DNA from: Capronia americana
Taxonomy: Eukaryota; Ascomycota; Eurotiomycetes; Chaetothyriales; Herpotrichiellaceae
Assembly (NCBI GenBank): GCA_016110215.1
Contig: JADWQD010000016.1
Coordinates: forward strand, 868,001-932,000
DNA length: 64,000 bases
Direction of reading: 5' to 3'
The notes under the pieces were generated by a model. The model had not been told where the DNA came from. It saw nothing but the letters and a program-made list of their open reading frames with translations, and ran no database searches. Below are positions 44,501-53,500 of this stretch, in pieces. The position numbers and the translations under genes were made by a program. Each line of letters starts with the position of its first letter. The first letter of the stretch is position 1.

Positions 44501-47500
44501 AAGAACCGGAGCCTGTACGTTGGTAAGCTCAACGGTTGGAGTCTCGACTGCGCTGGGCGCGTCAACAAATGTCTCCTCCCCTATAGATCGATCATGTGTC
44601 ACAACACCAGCTTCATCATTGACGGACACATCAAGAGCCGCTGCCCCGTTGACAGGAGACTGTGCAACCGGAGCCTCAACACTAAGGGGCTCAACGATCG
44701 GAGTCTCAATCGCAGCTCGCTCATGGACAGGAGATAGTGCCGGAGCTTCGACAGCAGGTGGCTCGACGGCTTCCTTCTCAACCGTGACTTGTTCAAGCAG
44801 CGGATCATCAATAGTGGGAGTCTCAACAGCTCCTGTCTTAGCCGCGTCCTGTTCATGGATGGGAGACACTACAGCCGGAGCCTCAACAGTAGGTGGCTCA
44901 ACGGTTGCCGGAGTCTGAACAGCGATTGAGTCATGGACTGGAGCCTCAGCCACGGAAGCCCCAGACATTGCAGCCTCAATTGGAGGTTCAACGGCTGGTG
45001 CCTCCACTTCGGGAACCTTTTCAACCCAATGATCAGTTGGAGTATATTCCTGAGGCATATCCGTCGCCTGGCGTTCTTCGGTGGAAGGCACATCTTGCGG
45101 AGACGAAAGTTCCATATCGGTAGCCGGACCTGTCGGCTCGCGGGTAATGGCAGCATCGTGGAGGAGTTCAGCAGGTGAATCTCCTATTTGTTCTGACTCG
45201 GAAACTTGCGCAATTCCTGCGTCCACAACCTGAGCATCTGTCTTTTCGGGTCTTTGGATATCGCCAGGAGTCTCCACTAAACCTCCAGCAAGTGCACCAG
45301 GCTCTAGGAGCTGCTCCGGGAGAGTATTCGGCGTAATTTCCGCATCCTGACCACCAACTGCATCTCGTTGCGGCTCGTCAAAATCATCAGTGAATGTCCG
45401 TCGCTTCTTCTTCTCCTTTTTTGACTTCTTTGACTTCTTCATGGATGTAAAATCATCATCCTTTTCTGCAGGCACTTCCTTGGCCGGGGTCAATGCCGAG
45501 TCGGCCAGGAAGTCGTCAGTTTCAGCAGGTGGTGACGCATCCGGGGCAGTGGTGTCTTCAAAGCCACTGGAGTCTTGCACGTCTGGCTGACCAAAGGTAA
45601 GATTCGAGCGGCGTTTCTTCCCTTTGCCCTTCGAGTTGGTTGGTACTGGGAAGAGGTCTTCATCTTGCCTAGACTCCTCTTCAACAGGCGCTACAGCCTC
45701 AGTCTCGGCTGTAGAGTCAACCGGGACGGCTGTTACGCCGGTGGGTTCTAGTTCTCGTCCAATATCAGAGTCAACCGTCTTGTTGTCTGTAAGTACCGCA
45801 GATTCAGCAGAAGATGCGATGTCAGTCTCGGCCAAAGTAGATTGCCGCTTCTTCTTCTTGCTCTTCTTGTCCTTAGGTTTCTTGGCTGGCACAGACCAGA
45901 GGTCGTCGTCCTGTTGAGGCAGATCTTCAGTGAGCGCTTGGGGGGAAGCTATCACTTCGTCGGGCGTTGGAGCAGTTGAAATTTGTGCTTCGGTGGGTGC
46001 TAAAGGTGCCGCTTCGTCAATTTCCCTTTCGCCTTCTGCGGTTTGGGGGAACTCCGATGGTTTGATTTCTTCTGCCGCTAACGGAGGCTCTCGACTGGGA
46101 TTGACTTCTTGAGTGCCGTCAGAAATAACGGTGCGCTTCTTTTTCTTGTCCTTCTTGGACTTCTTCGGGATAGGGAAAGACTCTTCCTGCTGAGATGGCG
46201 GTTCATGCTCACCACGTGGAGCTTCGGCTGAAACCTCTTCTGATGTCGGAGGAGCGATGGATTCTTCTGCGAGCCCCCGGTCGATTGAGGCTGGTACCTC
46301 ATGCGCATTGAGAGAAGGCATGGTAGCAGTCTCTGCCTCAGGCTGCTCAATCCCTTCATTCCGGCCGTCCGAAACCTCAGGTAGAGAAGTCACGGTCGTG
46401 TCTTTTATGTCGATATCATTCGAATCTTCCACAAGACCAGGTCCATCAGCCTTTGCTGCCTCAGCGACGTCTTCGGCCTCTGATTTCTCCAGAACAGGAT
46501 CGGATGTCTCCCTTGGGCGATCCATGGCGACCAAAGCCGCTGCGGCAGTTGCCCCCAAAGTGTTGTCACCTCTCTCCACATTGCCCGGGAACGGTTTCTC
46601 ATCTAGTTGGAGCTGTTGGACTGGCTCTTCCTTCGCTGCCTCAGGAGTGAATAGTTGCTCTCTTCCAGCCACGTCCACGATGCCACGGGTTCCAGTCTCT
46701 GAGCCAGCTTGGTTATGAGACTCTTCAACCGGACGGGGCGATGGCAGACGAGGAACAGGAGGAGGAATGCCATCGATGCCCGGCTCTTCTACTGTCTGCT
46801 CGGTAACCACAGCGCGTTGGGAGTTGCCCGATGAATCGATGAGTCCGTGCGTCGAGTGTTCGGGTTCAGAGATTGGCGCAGTTAGAGCTGCTGGTTCTTC
46901 GAGTGCTGGTGCGGGCGAGTCGTCGAAGTTACTAGGCAGACTTTCCTTCTTGGACTCCGACTGTTCCGGTTTCGAGGTCAATCCCCAAGGATCTTCTGAT
47001 TCTTTCTGAGGACTTTCGGCCGGGGTTGCAAACATATCTTCTTCGAGAAGGACTTCCGAGCGTGGTGCATCGGCTTGCTGGGTGGCTGTTGTGTTGTCAA
47101 GGAGTGCCTGAGAACCAGGCTCGGTAGCTTCAGCCTTCGCCACTGTATCGGCCTGTTCTGTGGCAGCTTCTCCTTCCCAGTTGTAAGATTGTCGTTTCTT
47201 CTTTTTTTTGTCCTTCTTACCCTTCTTGGGAGTGGCTTGCCCGCTGTCTGTCTCACCAGTCGATCCGACAAGCGCCTCGCTACCACCGACGGTGGTTGTT
47301 TGTACATCGACCTCGCCAGGTTTGATCTCGAAATCATCACCAAACGGATTAGGGCCTTCTTCTGTCGGGGTAGGCTCGGCGAAGACGCGCTCCTCAGGCG
47401 AAATCCGATCCGCACCAGTAACGGCCACTGATCGATCGATATCATTCTCCTGTTTGTCCGCTTCAGGCCACTCGTCGGACAAAGTTTGCCTGGCTTTCTT

Positions 47501-50500
47501 CTGCCTCCGCTTGTCCTTCGACGGTTTGCGGCCAACCAGAGCGTCAAGCTCCGTTGCTGTAGGCTCTTGTTCAGTAGCCGGAGTAGGGAGCTCGCCTTCT
47601 TCTTCTATGGTTGTCAATTGAGTACCGCCGATATCGGGAATCTCTGGTTGGAACGATTGATACGCTGCCAGCACACTTGCACCGTCAGCTAGACCCCTGG
47701 TATGGAGAGCTGCTTCAAAAGCTTCTTCAAGAGGAGTCATGGATGATTTGGTTTCGGCTGGTGCAAGGGTCTCACGGTCGGTAGTACTGTCGGCTGGAAT
47801 GGAGATTCCTCCATGCGGCCCGTCAACCTCCTGCTGCTCATCATTGAGGGCGTTCGAAGATGGTACTCCTAGTACCACTTGTGTTGGCGGTACCTCGGGG
47901 GCAATCTCGACGCTTCTGTCCAGGTCTAAAGGCGGCTCTTGATCAGTTGCTGTCACCGCCGGTGGCGACAACTCCTTGAGCTCAGCGTCGTTCTTGTCTG
48001 GCACTGCACTTTCCTCTGGCGTCAGTGGCAAATCTTCGTCCAACGTTAGGGTGGTCCGTTTCTTCTTGCCCTTCTTGTCCCTTTTCGCCTTCTTTGATTT
48101 GCTGCTCGACTCCTGGGCTGGCTCTTCAGCGTCTCGGACTGTCTGTTGAAGGTCGTCTGCACCTAATAGCTTGGAGTCCGCTAACTGCGGAGTTGGCTCT
48201 GTGAGCTCAGATGCAATGGAGTGACCACTTTCGCCCACTTCTTGCACAGGTACTGCAACTGGAGAGGCCAGCAAAGGAGGCTCAGGTGCAGCTTCCTCTA
48301 TCAAGCCCTCGGGTGCCGACTTCGTATCCGTCACAACAGGCAAAGTTTGGGACACGGGATCCAACCCACGTTCGCGCTTATGCAGCTCCGCAAAAACACT
48401 CTTCCACGCACTGGTATCTCGCCCTTCCTCAACGGTGGCTTGAGGTCCTTCTTCCGGCTGTGGCTCAGCACTTCGTCCAAGAGGTTGGTGTTCCGTTACT
48501 GGCACTGATGAAGGAAGAGTACGATCCTGCTGGGCATCCACGGAGTCAGGCCCCTCTGGAGCCGCGAACTCTTCACGAGAGAATTCATGCTTCCGTGGTG
48601 TCGCCACTTCATCCGGCGGAACATCATTGGCCGGCTCTCGCAGAACTTCATGAGCTGCAATACCCAGCGCAGACCCTGCTAAGACACCAGCCGCGGCAGT
48701 GGTCAACGCATCGTGCCAGGATGCTGACGTTGATCTTGTGGTTGAAGCGCTTCGTCGACCCCTGCTAAGGCTTCGAGCTCTTGTCGTCGGTGACAAGCTC
48801 CTGCTACGTGCGCTCATGTAGTCCTGATCAAAGTCTGTGCTCGCGACACTAGGAAGAGGACTCTGAGGTACATCGGCATCATCCACTGGAGCCACGTCCC
48901 GTAGCAATGCCGGATCTTGTAGCAATTCGCTCGGAGAATGGAACTCGTACTTTAGCCTAGGCTTCGGTTCTTGATCACGAGCCCTTTGTGCTTCGCCCGG
49001 CACAGGAGTAGCTGATCGAGAATCCAAGTAATCCGGTGATTCGCGACGCTTCCCATTATCATGCCAATACGAGTAGCTGTGGCGTCTACCGCGTTCTCGG
49101 AATGTCTCAGCGCTGATACGAGACGGAATGATGAACTCGGATTGTTCCCATGTCCGGGACTCTGCTCGAAGGTCCTCCATGGATGGATGTGCCGAACTCG
49201 TCCTGCTGGATGGCAGCGACGGCAGGTCTTCTTCGGGTTCAGTTGCAGCCGTCTTCGCAAAATTTTGTCTTTCGACAAGATAAAGTGGTCGGAATTCTTT
49301 GCTGTTACGGAACTCTGTGGACTTGGGTCGGCCTTGTCGAGTTCGAGGCGTAGACAGTGGAGAGCTAGGAGCTGCCACAGGCGAACTCATCGAAAAGCGT
49401 GCATTAGTTGGCGACATAGCTGGGCGGCGGAACTGAAGTGGGACGGCGGTCGGAGAACTTGTGGAAATTGGACTAGAAGGCAGGTCGCCGGTCCGTATGG
49501 CAGACAGTCGTCGTGATTCAGCATACTGCGGCACAATGGGTGATGAGTTGAGCTTGGAACTTGCAGCTTCACTCTCCAGAGCTCGCACTGGCTCCGAGGG
49601 CAAGAATCCAGTATGCCCACGCCCGGTCGAAGGCGACACCGGGAGTTCAGGACCATCATCTTCTGCATCAGCCGGTGCCTCGGCCGGAGTGCTGGCAACG
49701 GCATCAGGCTGCGCTGATGGATCTCTCTCGGAAATTGGCCCCGAGACACCATCAGTAGCCATTGGTATATTCATGACCATTGGTTCTGGCATTTCGGGGC
49801 GACTCGCTAAAAAAGACTCGCCTTCTTTGACATTCTTGACAGGTGATTCAGTAGCTTCTTCAGCAGACACGAAACCATCATCAAGGCTCTGATCTCTCGA
49901 AAATTCATTGCGATCAGGGACCGCATCTTGAGGATCTGAGCTTCGGCGTCTTCTTCGAGTTGGCTCTGATACCGCCGACACAATGTCGTCCAAATCAGCT
50001 TTGTCCCTGGACTTACGCTTCCTGCGGGATTCGGAACGGTCATCCCGGTCATGGTCTGCTCGACTTTCTGACTTGGTAGACTTCGAGCTTTTCCTGCTCG
50101 ATGTGCTCACGTCGCTCTTGTTGCTTGAGAAGATGCTGCTGAAAAATCCGCCCGATTCCTTCTTCTTTCCTTTCGAGTCGCTGCTTGCGACCGAACGTGC
50201 ATCGTCAACCCCATAACCATCTGCATCTCTGCTGCGGCGGCTTCGAGACTTCTTCTCCTCGTCTCTGCTTCTTCGGCTGATGGTTGACTCTTCGTCAAGG
50301 TCCTTGTGGCTATGCCGTGAACTCCGGCGCGAGAGAATATCCTCTTCAAGATCATCTCCGTCAGGAAGCTTCGGAAGAGGTACCAAAGTCGCCTCATCAA
50401 CCTCACGGCGAGTCTTCGGCCTGCTCGACGTCTTGGCACCAACGTCGCTCTTGGAGCTGGGCTTAGACTTTCTCGACCTGTCCGTTGAGCGTTCCCAGTC

Positions 50501-53500
50501 TTCGGGATCCGACTGATATCCCGATTTGGACCCTGATCGTGACCGTTGCGATTTCAGGTCGTCGTAGGTGCTCGAACGTTTAGGTTTCGAGGGCTCATCG
50601 ACTTCCGCAGATGCGGCAGATCTTGGTCGATCGTGCTGTTCCCTTGATTTTGCCAATTGATCAGCTACGAGGACCGCCGACGCGCCCAGCCCCAGTACCG
50701 AAGTGGAAGAGGCATTTCCCCCTTTGCCATTGACCAAGTGATCGAAGACGCTGTCGGAGCCTGGAACTGGGGCTGGAGTGGTGGTAGCGCTTTCGAGCTT
50801 GGGAGAATATTGCTCCGACACAGACGGTTGAGCTGTATCAACGAAAGAGCTTGCACGCTCTCGGCGACGCTGCTCACTTTTGCTCGTCCTAGGGTCCGGA
50901 GATGTCTCTAGCACTTGCGGTCCAGTCATTTCATCTTCGTTCTGGCCTTGATCGAGCGTCATGTGCCTCTCCTCGGTGTATGTGGTCGGTCTGTCCGCTT
51001 CAGAGCGCACTGGTGTGTGGAAGTCGCCTGTTACGCCCACATCGCTGATAGATTCGGTGAAAGGACTCTGGTAAAAAATCTGTGACCGGTCCTCTTGGCC
51101 TTGCCTAGGAGGCGAGGGTTCCCTCGGCAACTCTTCTGGTTCAGCGACAATAGATGGAGGTGATTCTTGAGATTTCGGATCAACCTCAATGGCTTGCGGA
51201 TTGGGCTTGGATATCGCGGCTCCGTCACTTGTCGGCGATTCTAAAACTCTGTGTTCAATCTCATCGGCTTCCTTGTCATTGACCGTCCAAGCACGGCTTA
51301 TGTGAGGTCTGTCATCGGTGACTGGCACCTCTTTCTCGAGCTTCTCCGCTTCCGTCTCCTCGAGTGTCCAAGTACGACCTAGATTGGGTCGAGTTTGAGT
51401 TTGTTCACCCGACAGGCTCGGCTCGGACAGGATCTCATCCGGTGAAGGCATATCGGCGAGTTGCGGTTCTCGCGTCTCCATATCAGGTGCGAAATCAGTC
51501 CGCTCGTACTCGGGAGTCTGCACTTCATAGACGTAGGTGTCGTGGTCACCCCAAGTCACCTTAGACTCTTTCCGTTCGAGCGGTTCGCCGATTTCCTCGA
51601 GTGGCTCCGTTGTTTTCGGCTCAATAACAGGTGTCTCATCACCGCGAAGACTGTGCGCTTGGCTGCCCGGTGGTGTCGGTTCGACCAACGAGAGCATTGG
51701 GACAGGCCAAGGGTAGAGGGAAGGATCGTCATTTTCGTCAAGACCGAAGTGGCGGTATGTGAAGGGATCAAACGGATGTGCCAGACGACGTTTTGGTGCT
51801 CCAGGAACAATTTCGACCACAGTTGCTTCAATGTCGTCACGGTGTTCAGCCTGTTCGTTGTGCTCTTTCAGGTGCTCTTGGATTTCGGCCGGGACGAAGA
51901 AAGAACTATAGTCGTCATGCTGAACTGGTGATGGGGTTGATCTGACCCGCTGAGCAGCCATCCTGGCAATTCGTTTTTGCTGAGTCTCAGGCTGTGGCGA
52001 ACTTTCCCTTTCGCGGCTCTTCTTCAGGCTTGATTTTCGCTCGGGTGTGGACTCGTCGCCGGACCCAGCTTTGTTGTCCCTTTCAGCCAGAACCGTGGCT
52101 GTCACGACTGCGGCTGTGCCCATTGCGGCCCCTTCGGCTACTTTCTTTATTCCCGACTCTCTTTTGCGTTTTCTTTCCCCAGCCTGTCGATGCTCTTCAT
52201 ACAGTCTCTCAAGCTCGCGTTCGATCTCGGCAACGCGATCATCGCCATCTGAAGATCTTCGGGTGGCTTCAGAAGACCGTCTAGCTCTTGTCTTTGTCTC
52301 TTGACGTGGAGCTTCGGCTTGCTTTGTCGAGATGGCGGCATCAGCAGACTTCCACCGATCGTTGTCAGTTGAACCAATTTTGCGCCTATCATCCTTATCT
52401 TTGGCCCGCCTTTCGTTCTGCAGCTGCTCATCGGTCAAGCTGAAGTTGACGCTACTTCTCGGGTCCTGGGTAGGTAGCTTGGCAGGGCTCGAATCTCGTC
52501 TTGGTCGCCTTCTCTCACTTCGCGCCTCTCGTCCTGGGCGTCTTTGGGGCTCTATCGACTGTGTATCGATCTCATTGATGAAAGGTGCCACCGGCACCAT
52601 TGGCTGCGGCTGCTGGAGTGGGACAGACGTTGATGAAACTCGCGTCATCGGCGGCGTGACTGCTTTCGATGGGGGATCTGATACTGGCCGAGGTTCAACC
52701 TCTCGCATCGGTGGCAAGGGACTCACTGGCAGTTCAAGATCTTGCCGGATCGCGTTTGACGCCATCCATCCACCCATTGCTCCTGCAACCGGTGCAGCGA
52801 TATTGGTCTGAGCCGTAGAGACGGGGAATGAGTTTGACGGGGCATGACCTGCCTGGTCGTCGTGGTACCTTCGTTGATCTGCCTCTCTGAAATTGTGGCT
52901 AGGCCTTGTTGACTTTCGATCTTGAACTAAGGACTCGCGACTTTGTGCAGCAGAAATCCCTCCACCGTACGCCAGCGCGGTGTCAACACTCGTATCAGAC
53001 TCAGCATCACCATCGGTGTCGTACCATTCGTCATCACGTCCGCCGGTTTCGTGGTCGTCTAGGGATATCCTATGTCCGCTTGCATGTCTGTTGGTTCGGC
53101 CTGCATACTTGTCAGCTCCATACCTTCCCTTACCTTTGTCGTGCCTCCGGTCGACTTCAGATGCGAGCGCTGTGCCCGTAGCCACCATTCCCATCATCGC
53201 AGCAGCTGAGTGGTCCCGTTCCGGCCTGCCATGTCGCGTGCGGAGTCGGCTCGCAGAAGGCTTCCGACGGACAGTGCCCGCTCCATATTGAAGATCCGCG
53301 TCCGACGAAGAACTGGAATCATTCGCAAAGTTGAACAGCCCCTTGGCCTTCTTGCCTTTCTTTGTGTTGGCTGAAGGAGAAGTGAAAAACCCGAGTAGGC
53401 CACCGGGGGAATCATTCGTGGTTGAGAGGTCCACATAGGAGTGCATTGGCGACACCCGTTTGGAGTAGTATCTCCTCCTTGACGTTGGTGATCGACTCCT

